A DNA stretch of 64,000 nucleotides from Tetracentron sinense (Eukaryota > Streptophyta > Magnoliopsida > Trochodendrales > Trochodendraceae). Positions 37,015 to 49,210 of the stretch are shown piece after piece. The notes beneath the pieces are model-generated. The model saw only the letters and a program-made list of their open reading frames with translations. It was not told where the DNA came from and searched no databases. Where the stretch lies: positions 17,347,827-17,411,826 of the forward strand of contig CM026551.1 in NCBI GenBank assembly GCA_015143295.1. Reading direction: 5' to 3'. Every line of letters starts with the position of its first letter. Positions within the stretch are counted from its first letter, which is position 1. The position numbers and the translations under genes are program-made.

Positions 37015-37206
37015 GAGATATGCGTATCCTGCTGGGAGCAACATGCAATTAGGGAGTGTTGTCGGCATTTTGAAAAGGCAATAATACACAACAAGTAGTG
37101 TAGACTGCATTCCCCATTCATTTAATCAATAGCGATGTCATAGCGATATGTTGCATAGATAGAAAGCAACATAAGAATATGCGTGACAATAATGCCGTTG
37201 GCTGAG

Positions 37207-37271
<65 letters not shown>
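37207..37271 (+). repeat. (TA)n(GA)n compound microsatellite
   Basis: About 13 TA units are followed directly by about 19 GA units. The same TA-then-GA order occurs at 48115-48161, and inverted at 40450-40485, where it adjoins a MITE end. Confidence 0.9.
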
Positions 37272-37274
<3 letters not shown>

Positions 37275-38250
37275 AATTCATCCAAAGATAAGAAAATATA
37301 GTTAATTTTTCTCACTCCCAAGCCACCATTCAAACTATAGAAGAAAGGAAAATCTCTCACTAGCTTTACAACCAAGAGATCCCATTCCCACCTTAAAATT
37401 TTCTTGATGACATGATGGAGTAAACAAAGGCTAACCCACCATGATTAAACTAATAATGTTTAGACTTTTCACGGAGAGAAGAAGTATAATTTGATTTTTC
37501 TTGGACTTCTTGTCTTCCCTAATTAATATATCATCTCCTATAAAAAATATCAAAGTACCCTTAAATTTAATAGAATGATATTCAATACATAAGGCTAAAA
37601 AAGATTAGTGAAGGTTAACAAGTCCACTAATATTAGTGAAGGATAATATCCCCCTATATATATATATATATATAGTGGTTTGATACGTAGCATACTCATG
37701 TACTCATGTCGTTACCTTGCAGTAAGATGTACTAGATTTGTACAAATAATTGTACATTACATGTGTTTACAAGTCTCATTTATTTCACATGTAATGCTAC
37801 ATATTACCCCAAAGCTGATATTTTCTTATTAAGTTTTTGAAAAAGATAGTATCTGTGCTTGTAGGTGAATGTGAGATAATCAAGCTGGATATTTCTTGTG
37901 CCTCCATCATGGAGCTGAGACATAATAAAGGTGGGTGGATGTCCATGGTGTGGTGGAACTATAAAATAGACTAAAGAGAGACAGGAAAACCTCTGCTCAA
38001 GGAACACAGTTCATAAATCAAAAGATTACAAAAGAAGGATGCATGTGACACTGATGGGAAGTTGGAAAATGCTTTAAAAACCCTAAAAAAGTTGAAGGTT
38101 GACAACCCAATTAAATGCAAAGTTAAAACTCCATATCGTTCTCTGTTCATCTCTTTTTTTTTTTGCCTTTTCTATAATGGTGGGTGAAGAGGGGTGTTTT
38201 GAATTAAGGATATGTGCAAGATGTGTAGATAAGGAGAGCATGATAGCATC
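37275..38250. other. AT-rich intergenic DNA
   Basis: No gene is seen. A short (TA)n run lies near 37658-37673. Confidence 0.4.
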
Positions 38251-38263
38251 GAGAGAGGCCAAG

Positions 38264-38444
38264 AAACCCATACGGATAGCTAGTTGGTTCGGGTCTTAGG
38301 AGAGGTCTCTAAGGTTTCGAGTCCAAGTCCTCTCGGACTTACCCGATGCACGTAGTTTGCGACTGATTGCGTGCATCTAAAGGGACTATTCCTTCCTTGT
38401 CAGGGATGAGACACCATCCCTTACAAAAAATAATTAAAAAATCA
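38264..38444 (+). mobile_element. tRNA-derived SINE with 12-bp TSD
   Basis: The TSD AGAGAGGCCAAG is found at 38252-38263 and 38445-38456. The body starts with an A-box-like 'ggatagctagttgg', followed by a B box in GGTTTCGAGTCC (about 38313-38324). It ends 'cccttacaaaaaataa', an A-rich tail. About 180 bp long, usual for plant SINEs. Mobilised in trans by LINE reverse transcriptase, which is abundant in this window. Confidence 0.88.
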
Positions 38445-38459
38445 AGAGAGGCCAAGCAA

Positions 38460-39915
38460 CGTGTAGGCAAAGGAAAGGAATCCTGACACCATTGTTTGGG
38501 GGGTTGTACTAAGACTTTGATAGCCTTCTTAATAATGTTGGTTGAGGTGGGGTGAGGAGTGGTGAGAGGAGATGAATTGACCCAAACCACCATGCCTCTA
38601 GCTACCTTACAAGTCTCCAAAAGAAAAAAAAATCACTCTCTCTCTCACTTATGTTTCAACCCCTTTATTCAAATTTCATTGGATCTTTCTTTTGTCTCAA
38701 GTTTCTCCACTATGGTGATATTGGTGTAGAAGAGAGAGAAGTTGGGGATTCTTTCTTTCCATCAAGTAAAAAGGGCTGTTTACCATTTACATGATTGTGA
38801 CTTTTAAGCTCTAGAAATCTCCATTAAACACTTTTGTGTAATGTTCTTTGTGGGAGTGTTTGGTACAAAAAATAGAAATTAGGCCTCTCTTTTTTGTTTT
38901 TTTTCTAAATCTTCCATGAGACATCTATGCCAATTCAAAGAGGGTTTCTTAGAAATTACAATGTTAAAAATGAGACTATGATGTCTAGGGAAATACATAC
39001 AAGAGACGAAACCAGATATGGAAAACTGACCCTAATGGATTATACTGTAATAGCAATTTGATTTATAGATTTTTCTTGTTCTTGGACTATTTAGCATACT
39101 TTTCCATCACAATCTCAAAAAAAGATTTGACGTTCTGTCTAGCATTGCCACCCCTACCTTATATCTTCCCTGTAGAAATAGGGTTTCCAAAGATTTCTTC
39201 ACTTTCTATGATGAATCATTTGGATTGCTACCATAAAAAAGGAAAAAAAGAAAATGAAAATGTAGATGAGAACAATGATGCATCTGGAACCCTTTTTCAA
39301 GCATTATAGATGGTGAGAACAAATAGAAGTTGGTCTCTCCCTTTCCCTTTAGCTGAATGACAACTGAAAATGATTAACAGAAAAGGCTATGTAATGTACC
39401 CCACATGATATACCATCTCTCTTTCAATATTTTTTAAAAGATGGGTGATGTTTAATTAGATCAAATCTATTATTTAAAAAATGTGTCTTTCAAAAAAATG
39501 ACCCAAACCAAACGTTTCACATGAATCCATTTGGAAGTGACTTTAGATTAATTGATTAAATACCCTCAAATCAAGGCAAGGCCCTTTGAAAAATCAATCC
39601 AAACAATAGAACCAAAAAAATAAAAAGCAAGAAAAAAGAATACATTTATTCAGGTATTCTACCCAAACAACATAAGAAAAAAGAGAAACGCTAGCCTAGA
39701 CTTCCAAAGTCACATTGTAGTAACGTTGCTACATATCGATGTTACCTTGAGAACCTACACAAGCCATAATTTTCTCATTTTGGTTTTTTTTTTTTTTTGT
39801 AACTTGTAAAAGGGGTAGCAAGGTGTTGCATCCACAAAGAGACTTTGAAATTTTTTTTTGAATTTTGCGAGAGGTACTAAGGGGTCCATTGCAGAAGTCA
39901 AATTTTTTCCGAAAA
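38460..39915. other. AT-rich intergenic DNA
   Basis: No gene or recognised element is seen, only short A/T runs. Confidence 0.4.
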
Positions 39916-39919
39916 AATA

Positions 39920-40010
39920 GTCACACTTATCACGACCACATTGAGAGCTTGGATTATATATATATATATATATAGTCACACTTATCGCGACCACATTGAG
40001 AGCTTGGAAT
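39920..40010 (+). repeat. Tandem duplication of a 37-bp unit with (TA)n
   Basis: 'agtcacacttatc(a/g)cgacca' and 'cattgagagcttgga' occur at about 39920-39957 and 39974-40010. A (TA)n run follows each copy. Confidence 0.85.
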
Positions 40011-40011
40011 A

Positions 40012-40449
40012 TATATATATATATATATAATATAAATGATACTAATGAGCCATGTTCATTGATGCTTGTAATGAGCGATCCCTCTAGAATGATGACACAT
40101 GACATACTTTTTTGAATATGACCGTTGGATGTCGAGAAATATCTATTGGAGACACGTGTCAAAAAAAATCAATCTGATCAGACTTGTTTAGATCGTTCGA
40201 TTATACCCTAATTTACAACATTAACCCCTTAGGATTCACTAGACCTTATCTAAAATTTAGAAATTGCTGATCTTCCCTTCTTCGATCGGACAATCTATAA
40301 ATGTCCAATCAAACTAATTTTTTGCCACATGTCTCTTGGGCAACTTGTCTTGACATCAAATGGTCAGATTCCAAAACAACTTGCCACATGTCACATTATT
40401 ATGGATCGCTCATTACAAGCTTCAATGAACATGACTCATTAGAATGCTA

Positions 40450-40484
<35 letters not shown>

Positions 40485-40485
40485 A
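40012..40485. mobile_element. Foldback MITE with long TIRs and microsatellite ends
   Basis: The left arm has CTAATGAG(C/T)CATGTTCATT and GCTTGTAATGAGCGATCC. The right arm is the reverse complement (about 40390-40447). The similarity extends deeper, with 'gacacatgacatac' against 'gacatgtggcaag'-type arms. (TA)n lies at the left edge and (CT)n(TA)n at the right edge. A divergent relative is at about 48115-48520. The superfamily is not fixed; long TIRs hint at Mutator-like. Confidence 0.7.
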
Positions 40486-40489
40486 AATG

Positions 40490-42820
40490 AGGATGTGTGT
40501 ATTCAAAACGTTGATTGAAATTTTATTAATTCTAAAACTGTCTTTACACATATGAGTTGAATTTTAGTTACTTTCAAAACTATCCTTATACATATGGGAT
40601 TGCATTTTAGTTAATTCCAAAACTACTCTTATACATATGAATTCAAAATGTTGATTAGATGTTATTTAATTCCAAAACTACCATTTACTTTTAAATTTTA
40701 TTAATATAGAAGGCTTTTTCACCCAAAAAAAAATATAGGGACTCAAAAAGTTGAATGAAATTTAATATAATCATAAAATTGTCCTTTATTAATATATGAA
40801 GCAATGTTTTCATAAACGGACTGACCGTCGAACTGATCGGTAGACCAATTCCCGGTTCGACTGGTCCAGTTGGATCATGTCCTTTTATTATTAAAAATAT
40901 ATACTTTTTATTTTCTTGGCTAAAATGTTCCTAAAGTTTTTTTTATTCAGTCAGGTTTCTATAACTAAAATGCCATAATTTTTTTTTCCTATAGTCAGAA
41001 TGTACTAAATATTTTTTAATTCTCAAAATATCTCTAAGTCAAAATTTTATACCCAAAATGTATCTTATAAAATTTTTAACTCAAAATGCTCTTCAAGTTT
41101 GCCCATATTTTATTTTCTTTATTTCTACAATGTTCCACAATTTTTTTTGTAACCGTAATGCCCACAATTTTTTATACCTAAAATGCCCCTAATGCTTTTG
41201 AGTTCTCAAAATGTCCGTACGTCATGTTTCTATATCAAGTGTATCCCTCATAATTTTCTTACCTAAAATATCCCTCAAGTTTTTATACAAAAAATATTCT
41301 TTAATTTTTTTCTCAAAATATCCCTCACTAGGGTCCCTCTTCACTCTCTCCCCCTCCCCCCTCTCACATACATTGCAGATGGGCCTACTAGTATCTATAT
41401 ACCGTAGGACCTCTTATAATTAATATTCTATAAGTTAATAATTAATAAATTTGTAAGGAACCAATTTATTCTATAGTGTATAATTAATAAGCTCTTAGAC
41501 TTGCTATTTAATAATTTATTAAGACAATACTAGTCTATTATTATTATAAGAGAGGTTTTTATACTATATTAATACATAGTTATATGAATTTTATAAACAC
41601 TTTATGATGGTTTAGATATTAGGATGAGAAAGAGATAAAATTATTTTAGATATTTTAGCTATGTATAATAAATTTCCATATATAGTATAAAGTTTTAAAT
41701 ATTTTTAAAAGAAAAAACTAGGAAAACCATTGAATGAGAATTTCAAAATTATTAATATAAGTTAAAGGAGAATCTTACGAAAAGTAGAATTCAAAAGAAA
41801 TTTTGTCTCTTCCCAAAATAAATGATGTTTCTTCTTTTCTTTGAAAAATTAGTGAACTTTAAGAGATTTTTTATGTGTTAAGTGACAACATTTTTTTTTG
41901 TATTTTTGATTGGTCTAAATATCATTAGCTTGTGCAATGTACTAGCATAAAATCTTTTGTTTTGTTTTTTGAGTGCTAGCCTTATACATTTGTATCTACA
42001 TGAAACTTATATGGAAAATACAATACATTTAAAATAAATTATGAAAATGGAATTTTTGATGAAACGATATAATGATTCTTATATATAATATTTTCTTATA
42101 ATTAATATAATTTCTTTTTACCAAGGTTATTAAATACAAGAGGGTCTACTGTATTAAAAAACATGGTCCCAAAAGTGGAAAAAAAGATGTCAATTTTTTT
42201 TTACCGGCTTGAGTGCCATTATTGTTGTTGGATTCTAACAAAGAAAGGTAAGGTGTGATGTGAGAAATTGATTGAGAGTGCTTCTGTCTCTGTTAGTTTG
42301 TGTAGTCGTGAACGTTATTAATGCAACTCGTTTCCCTAAGAAAGGGGTAAGAGTCCATTTCACACGGCTCCTCTCCTCTCATAATCTCATCTCGGACTTA
42401 ATGGAACGTTATTAATGGATTTTAGGAATTAAGAGAAAGTTAAAAAAAAATCATAAATTAATAAAGGCAATTTAGGAAAGTGAAAAAAGAAAAATATTTA
42501 TTATGTAAATATTAAGAAATAATAGAATAGATAAGAGTAATTTTAATTTGTTATATAACAATGATTTAAACTACATGCTGAATAAATTATTATACAACTA
42601 TGTTCCAAAGTTCAATGTATCGCGGGCTGCTAAGAATCCGGGAGAAGAAAAGGTGAGATTGGAGCGGTGGGGCTTGAAGAGGAATATGATTAAGAATAGA
42701 AAATAAGAAGGATGATTTTGAGAAACAAAATGTTGTTATAAATGAAATTTTGAATAATCATGAAGTGCTATAAACATATTTTAGTAACACGTATATAATT
42801 TTTTTTTTTTTTTTATACTG
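40490..42820. other. Very AT-rich intergenic DNA
   Basis: No gene is seen. At about 40803-40880 'gttttcataaacggactgac' and 'cggttcgactggtcc' look like one end of a hAT-like MITE, but no matching second end was found. Between 40900 and 41340 'cctaaaatg(t/c)ccct'-like phrases recur irregularly. Confidence 0.4.
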
Positions 42821-42825
42821 TCACC

Positions 42826-42972
42826 CTAGGAAGCATTGATACGGCGATACTTCGATACGGGTACGGCGATATAGCAGAAATTATGAAAAACATTTAAATT
42901 TTACCTTAGAGTGCAATATCTGATATGGAGATACAGGTATGTTTCTATTTTCAAAGTATCCGTGCTTCCTAG
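42826..42972. mobile_element. 147-bp hAT-like MITE
   Basis: It has perfect 10-bp TIRs, CTAGGAAGCA...TGCTTCCTAG. The 8-bp TSD is CTGTCACC (42818-42825) against CTCTCACC (42973-42980), with one mismatch. The interior has several GATACGG/GGCGATA motifs. Size, TIR and TSD fit hAT MITEs. Confidence 0.85.
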
Positions 42973-43273
42973 CTCTCACCAATGAAGCAATATTACATGT
43001 TGCTTTAATTGGTTACTTTTACAACCGGCTAAACTAACAACTTTATCGCCATTTGAAATTTTATATACTTTAACCAGTTATAGAAATAACGGTTCAAAGT
43101 GTTGACGTGTTGTTTTGTTAGTGAGAGTATGACTATCGTTCCTCTCTCTCTCTCTCTACCGTTCACATACTGCGTGAAAATGATATGTTCACAAAGTCAT
43201 ATTTGTCCCTGTAAAGACATTAAACATAGGGCAATTATAGTCTTTTTTTGTAGTTAAAAAAATACTTTCTAAC

Positions 43274-43566
43274 AAATTTCACAACACCTCTTATTTTTCT
43301 TCCCTATTTTTTTTTCTCATTCCCTATTTTTTTTCTTTTCATTATTTGAATATGAAGAAAACTGGGGTGTTCCACTACAACTGCGTGAGGATTCTCCTCA
43401 AACTGTTCTGCTCCATGAGACAAATTTCACAACACCTCTTATTTTTCTTCCCTACTTTTTCTCTCATTCCCTATATTTTTTCTTTTCATTATTTGAATAT
43501 GAAGAAAACTTGGGTGTTCCACTACAACTTCTTGAGGATTCTCCTCATACTGTTCTGCCCCATGAC
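43274..43566 (+). repeat. Tandem duplication, about 147-bp unit, two copies
   Basis: Unit 1 at about 43274-43421 and unit 2 at about 43422-43566 both start 'caaatttcacaacacctctt' and contain 'gaatatgaagaaaact' and 'gaggattctcctca'. They differ by few bases plus small T-run indels, so the event is fairly recent. Not coding: the open frame crossing it has no domain. Confidence 0.88.
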
Positions 43567-44094
43567 TCATCAAGAACCATAGTTAAGTTAGCAGCTGAGC
43601 CAACTATGATTTTAGAAAAAAAAATGATTCATTTAGTTAGGTGGTGCAAAGTTCTTAAATAGTAATGGATGAAACTTTTATAATAATTGATGGGAGGTGA
43701 TTGAAAAATCTCTATATTACCTACCATCGAGAGTTAGGCCACTAGATTGATAATCCAATGAAGCTAAGCATATCACATGGGACCCACCATTTCATGTATT
43801 TGTACACTTGAGCTGTCGGATTTTCAATGGGACGGTGCAATTCTTCATAATAGTAGGTACTATGGAGAGTTTTTAATCACTTTTCATAATTGATATTGAG
43901 AATCCTATTTTTTTTCTTATTATAGAACAGTAAAAAAGAAACAAAATAGAAAAAAAAACAATAATATGTCAAACTTTTTTTATATATACTAACGAATGGC
44001 ACGTGAGAGTGAGGGGAAGGAGTTGACTACAGTTAATAGGAGTTAAAAGGGACTCGTGTTAACCTGCAAATGCGATTGAACTCTCCCCAAGTTC

Positions 44095-44668
44095 CAGGGG
44101 CGGAGCTAGGAATTTTTCATTGGGGGGGCCAAAATACATGTATAAAAAGAATTTTGATTTGAGGGTATGGAATTTGGGGGCTTAGCCCCCGAGAAAATTT
44201 TTTTGGGGTATTTTTTTTTTTGAGAATTTTTTTTTTCCCGGTAATGCCTTTGAGGTTGCCACGTGTCCCTATTAATACCCCTTAATTATGGTTAAGATTC
44301 ACCCACCTATCCTTGGTTTAAAAAAAATATATCAAATTTCTTTTTGAACCGTAGTTTAAAATTCACTAACTCCTAAGGTTAAAATTATTTAAATATTTGT
44401 TTCGAAAAACCAAGAATAAGTAGGTGAACCTGAAATTAGGTGAATTTTAACCATAGTTAAGAGGTGTCAATAGGGACATGTGGCAACCTCAAGGGCATAA
44501 GGGGACTCCATTGGGAGGCCCACTATATATATGACAAAAAAAATTGGAGGGGCCACTATATTATATAGGACAAAAAAATTGGGGGGGTCAAGTATACTTT
44601 TTTAAAAAATATTTAATTGAGGAGCCCACTGTAATAAGGATTTGCAAATCGCCCTGACTCCGCTCATG
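44095..44668. mobile_element. hAT-like element with nested MITE
   Basis: Termini are CAGGGGCGGAG and, inverted, CATGAGCGGAG, a TIR very common in plants. The 8-bp TSD is CCAAGTTC (44087-44094) against CCGAGTTC (44669-44676), with one mismatch. No transposase is visible. A foldback MITE sits inside at 44237-44506. The element itself landed in sequence resembling the 'gcgattgaactctc' end of the 54.18-kb foldback family. Confidence 0.85.
44237..44506. mobile_element. Foldback MITE ('atggttaagattcacc' family) nested in the hAT-like element
   Basis: The left arm has 'tgaggttgccacgtgtccct' and 'atggttaagattcaccc'. The right arm is the complement, with 'agggacatgtggcaacctca' and 'ttttaaccatag'. The same arm words recur at 60419-60771, 61256-61435, about 47825-47900 and, more divergent, at 54178-54455 and 12.4-12.9 kb. 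Confidence 0.8.
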
Positions 44669-45352
44669 CCGAGTTCAATCGCGATTGTCTGTGAGCAATG
44701 GGTAGTTTGGGAATTAAAATAAAACATTAAATCAAAGTTTTGTTTTACATAAGGATAGGTTGAGAATTTCGGAAAAATCAGGCACTCCTGCCTCTCCCAT
44801 TATAATAGTCCCATTATAATAGTAAAGAAAAGACAAAGAAACAAAGAGATAAAATATGCTCATTATCTCGTACATTATTATTAAAGATACTCTCTCATCA
44901 ATTCCACAAGAAATCATTAATGAAACCTCCCACAAGATATCGGACTCCTAAACAAGTGTTTAAGCCCCTTCCATCACGGTAATTAGAGGGTAGTGGCATC
45001 TGGAACTCACTAGTTTTAACTTTTAACCATTGGTGGGGCCATTGATATTTTCATCACTTACAGGAGGACATGAATGCTTGGTGGTAGTTGCAGTGGCTAG
45101 GCCACTAATCGACTATAGACAAGTCTAGTAATGAACAACTGCTCGTCTACAATTAGTAAATTGACAAGCCACTAATCTTCTAATTCAAAACCAGAAAATA
45201 AATTTTTTTTTAAAGGTAGAGAGAAGAAATTGAAGGGGTGTGGATTGGTGACACAGACATCTCTCTCAACTGGTGGTCCGGTTCAAGAGATATCCGGAGC
45301 TCTCTCATGATGTATGAAGAAAGAGAACAATAAATGGGGTGTTACTGGTTTA

Positions 45353-45545
45353 AGCCCTACGATCAGGCATTTTCTATTCTCAACCAAAAATCAATACATG
45401 TTAAAGCAATGTTGGGTAGGAATTCTCTACCACCAGCCAAAAATCAACACATGTTAAAGCAAGAACATGTGTTGATTTTTTGTTGAAAGCAAAGGCAAGT
45501 GTTAGTTTTTGGCTGAATTGAGAATGCCCAAGAGTAAGGTTAGCA
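45353..45545. mobile_element. Foldback MITE, 'accaacacatg' family, copy 1
   Basis: The ends are GCCCTACGATCAGGCATTTT and, inverted, GCTAACCTTACTCTTGGGCATT. The arms have 'agccaaaaatcaacacatg' against 'gttagtttttggctg'. The TSD is not clear. Related copies lie at 45579-45710, 53630-53750 and about 56730-56855. Confidence 0.65.
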
Positions 45546-45578
45546 CAGCTCAAACCCTATTAACTATTGAGCCGAATT

Positions 45579-45710
45579 AGCCCTACTCTCAAGCATCAAT
45601 TCCTTACTCTTACTCTTGACCAAAAACCAACACCTATTAAAACATGGATAGATGTTGGTTTTGGCTGAAAACGAGTACATGTGTTGGTTTTCGGTTGAGA
45701 ATATATTCTT
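45579..45710. mobile_element. Foldback MITE, 'accaacacatg' family, copy 2
   Basis: It starts TAGCCCTACTCTCAAGCAT and has the same 'accaaaaaccaacacc' and 'gatgttggttttggctg' arms as copy 1. The right end is worn. Confidence 0.5.
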
Positions 45711-46588
45711 GTAGCACGGTTCCATAGAGAGGAGAGCTTCTTTTGATTGGCCTGGCCAAGTCAATATAGTGCCAATAGAAGGAAAATGCCAACCCACGGC
45801 CATGAATGGATTCCCTCTCCTTTTTTATGGTGGGCCCATATCACCATATGATATATGATAGAGATAGAGAGAGAATATGGGATACATGTATATATGCATG
45901 TTTGTGTGTTGTATTGAAGTTGAGTGAACGAAGGGGTGATGACCCAAATGGGCTATTATTCTAACGGATTGGCTTGAAGACGATCGAATGAGTGGGCATT
46001 TGGTTATGAGTGTGGACAGGTTCTCTGTGAGGTCGTGCCTCGTGCTATCGATGTTGAAGTCATGGAGGAGGTTTTCTTCTTTGGATCGTAGTAATATCAT
46101 CTCAACTAAACAAACACATCACTTTCTCCATACGCATCTCTTAATGCCCATCTTCTTCTTCCATTTTCAACTCTAATGTTTGTTTCTTGATTAAGATATT
46201 TATACCTTATTTAATGCCTCACTTTCCCACAATTTATTCTCCCAATTACCACCCCCAACCCATTATGTATTTGACACTATTATTTTCAATTTTAAGATAC
46301 TTTTTTTTATTGGAATTTACATATGACAGCATATGCATTGTGTTTGAGCTACATGTAGCACTCATTTGGGTCTAAAAAATCATGACACATTTTCTCAACA
46401 CTCGACCAAAAAAAAACAGAATTCCTTCTCTACGAGTGGGTCATCATTAACCCTATGGATTAGGGTTGATGGCAGACAATTCAACTTCGATCAAATGGTA
46501 TAAATTTATCCAATTAGGCTATGTTCTTACTACATATTAGGGAAGTAGGACTCGCATCGTAATTTTTTGTGGGCCCAAAAAAGTGCTA
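45711..46588. other. Intergenic DNA
   Basis: Small open frames at 45825-46100 (minus) and 45988-46176 (plus) have no recognised domain. I see no supported gene. Confidence 0.4.
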
Positions 46589-46596
46589 CATGCATG

Positions 46597-47483
46597 TAAG
46601 GCTGTCAAAAAAGCCCATATAGAAGGGTACCCGGCCCGGCCCGGCTCTCCAAAGCCCTCCAAAGCCCGGCCCTACCCCAGCCCTTGGGCCGGGCAGGGCC
46701 AAAAAATTGGAAGCCCTTGTTCTCTAGGGCCGGGCTAGGGCTCTCCCTGTCCGGCCCTTCCCGGCCCGGCCCGGCCCTACTTTATCTTAAGATAAATATT
46801 TTTTAATAATTTTACTAATATGCTCCCTTTAACCTTTCATTAACGTTATGAAAGTAGAGCTATGTTTGTAATTGCGCCAACTAAAGACCTTATAAAAACC
46901 AACCTAACACAGACCAAACCCTAACTTGTATTCACATTCTAAGACTTTGCCTCTTCATTCTTCAACTTCAATCGCACAGGCCACATACCACTTCGGCTCT
47001 TCATCGATCATCTCTCTCTCTCTCTCATATCTTACTCTCTACATTCAGTTTTATATTTAAGCATATTTTCAATTTTGTTCTATATAGTTTTATTATTCTA
47101 CTTGTTTACCTATACTATGTTTTGGTTTATTATGCATGACTGTCACTGATAAGGAAATTTTTTTTTTAACTCTGTCATTGCTCTTTTTGTTGCAATGTTG
47201 ATCCCAAACCCGAATAAAAGAGGAGGGTATCCATTTCCATGTAAGGTTGACAGTCGGTGTAGTAAAAAAAAATTTATTATCTTAGATAAAAAAAAAAATT
47301 CCGCTCTTTCTTCCGGCCCTTTGGCCGGCCCGGCTTGGCCCCGGCACTTGAGGGGCCGGGCTAGGGCCCAATCAACCCCGGCCCTTGAAGGGCTAGGGCC
47401 GGGCTAGGGCTCTACTCTTATAAGGAAGGGTAGGGCTAGGGTTGACCCCGGCCCTACCCCAACCCGGCCCTTTGACACCCCTA
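46597..47483. mobile_element. 887-bp hAT-like element with GGCCCGG-rich ends
   Basis: A perfect 8-bp TSD CATGCATG lies at 46589-46596 and 47484-47491. The 13-bp TIRs are TAAGGCTGTCAAA and TAGGGGTGTCAAA. About 150-200 bp at each end are dense in GGCCCGGC / GGGCCGGGC / AGGGCCGGG, whereas the core is AT-rich. The core has a TATA-like CTTATAAAAACC (about 46889) followed by a leader-like C/T-rich stretch. This suggests that the remnant keeps a promoter from a longer autonomous parent. No transposase reading. Confidence 0.93.
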
Positions 47484-47809
47484 CATGCATGTTGCTCAAA
47501 TTCGTGACACATGCTAATATAAAGAGGATTCTCCTACTAATATCCAATTAAGCTATGCACAAATTTGTGACACACACACATATATATATATATATTCAAA
47601 ACATTGATTGATATTTGTGTTAATTCCAAAAATGTCATTTGACTTCTATCTAATTATTACTCTATTAATAAGAATGTTTCCTTTAAAAACGTAGAATAAA
47701 TTTCTAATTTCTAAATTCCTAAATTGCCCTTATCATAATATGTATATAGGACAAATTTTATTAAATGTTTGCTTAATTCTCATACTACCCTTTACTCATC
47801 TATAATTGA

Positions 47810-48110
47810 AATTATCTACGGTTATATATTCTTTAACTATGGTTAAGATTCACCCACCTCTAGGGTTCACCCACTTATCCTTGATTTTTAGGAAAAAAAA
47901 AAAAACCAAGTTAATGGAGTCTCAAAATGTCCCTATGTTATATATCTATAACCAACGTGTCCCTCATAATTTTTTCATATGAGATATCCAAAATATCCCT
48001 TAAGTTTCTATACCAAAAATATTTCTTAATTATTTTCAAATGATCTCATTAGGATCCATCTTCCCAATCTTTCTCCTCTTTCCCTTTCTCTCACATGCAT
48101 CACCTGCCCG
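47810..48110. repeat. Half copy of the foldback MITE family
   Basis: 'ttaactatggttaagattca', 'cccacctctagggttcaccc' and 'ccttgatttttagg' match one arm of the 44237 and 60419 elements. The other arm is missing. The downstream 47930-48100 echoes the 'caaaatgtccct' phrases of 41.2 kb. Confidence 0.6.
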
Positions 48111-48114
48111 CTAG

Positions 48115-48162
<48 letters not shown>

Positions 48163-48520
48163 TTCTACTGAGATAAGTTCTCTATTGCTCCTATCTAGAA
48201 ATACAATATGTGACAAGTTATTTTTGAATCCGACTATTAAATGTCAAAGTAGATTTCTTGAGAAACAAATGACAAAAAATTAATCTAATTAATAGAACAT
48301 CAATTGGTCACCATTAACTTCATAGGATTTAATTGACCCTACCTAAACTATAGAATTTTCTATTTTTCTGACTTTCAATTGAATGGTTTAGAAATGTCCG
48401 ATTGATTGTATTTTTTTGCTAAGCGTCTTCTAATGGACCCTTAAAATCTAATGATCAAATTCCAAAACAATACCAGGTATGAAGTTTTTAGAGGGCACTA
48501 ACTCTCCTTACATACAAGTA
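48115..48520. mobile_element. Divergent copy of the long-TIR MITE with (TA)n(GA)n end
   Basis: It begins with (TA)n(GA)n (48115-48161), directly followed by 'attctactgagataagttct'. The arms around 'ttgaatccgactattaaatg' and, inverted, 'aattccaaaacaa' mirror each other and match the 40.0-40.5 kb element. TIRs are decayed. Confidence 0.55.
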
Positions 48521-48968
48521 TTTATGCAAAAAAATAAAAATAATTTTTTTTTTAGTTCATTGGCTAAAATCAATTGGATTGATGGACTACACTGAAGTAC
48601 AGATTATTGCTTATATTCTCAAGTTACCACCTCTTTGGCATTTACCGGAGTACTATTAGTGCCAGCAATAGAAACTTGTAAACTTCGTCGTACTATTTGC
48701 CTTTGACGTTACCTTACAAGTTGCAACAAAAATTTCACCAAATTTTCTTTTTCTTAGAAATTTGTCGAGAAACCGAAACTATTGGACTTCATTAATTAGA
48801 CAAAAAGGAAACACTTTTTCTTCCTTCTAATATTGAATTACATTTTGTATTTCCTAATACCTGCATGGTATGTAGCGCAATCTTCAAAGGCAATGTGATG
48901 CTCTCATTGAATCTTGAGTTTGAGCTCACTCCAGTTTTTCTTGTCAAAAGCAAAGAGATTATCTATAG

Positions 48969-49210
48969 ACAGGAGTTCCGGTTGAAGAGATAACCGGAGC
49001 ATCCCCAAAAATTTAGTGAAATAGAATAATGTTTGTCATCCCCTCGAAGAAAGTTAACTTTAAAATAAAATAGAATTAACATTATCTTTTATAAAAATAA
49101 AGGAAGAGTATTTTGTTCAATTAATTTTTTTTATGTAATACCCAGAATACCCTTAGCAAGGCATGTTTTAGGAGGCTCCGTTATCTATATCTATTCAATC
49201 GGAGTTCCTG
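48969..49210. mobile_element. Foldback MITE with GGAGTTCCGGTTGAA ends
   Basis: The left end reads AGGAGTTCCGGTTGAAGAG and ATAACCGGAGC. The right end, inverted, reads AGGAACTCCGATTGAATAG and ATAACGGAGCC. About 240 bp; the interior is AT-rich and non-coding. A fragment with 'ccggttcaagagatatccgg' lies near 45280. Confidence 0.65.

Noticed and set aside
36928..37110. Proline-run small protein on the minus strand
   Set aside because: It is only the translation of the poly-G tract.
40803..40880. Possible hAT-like MITE end with 'cggttcgactggtcc'
   Set aside because: No matching second terminus or TSD was found, so no element is called.
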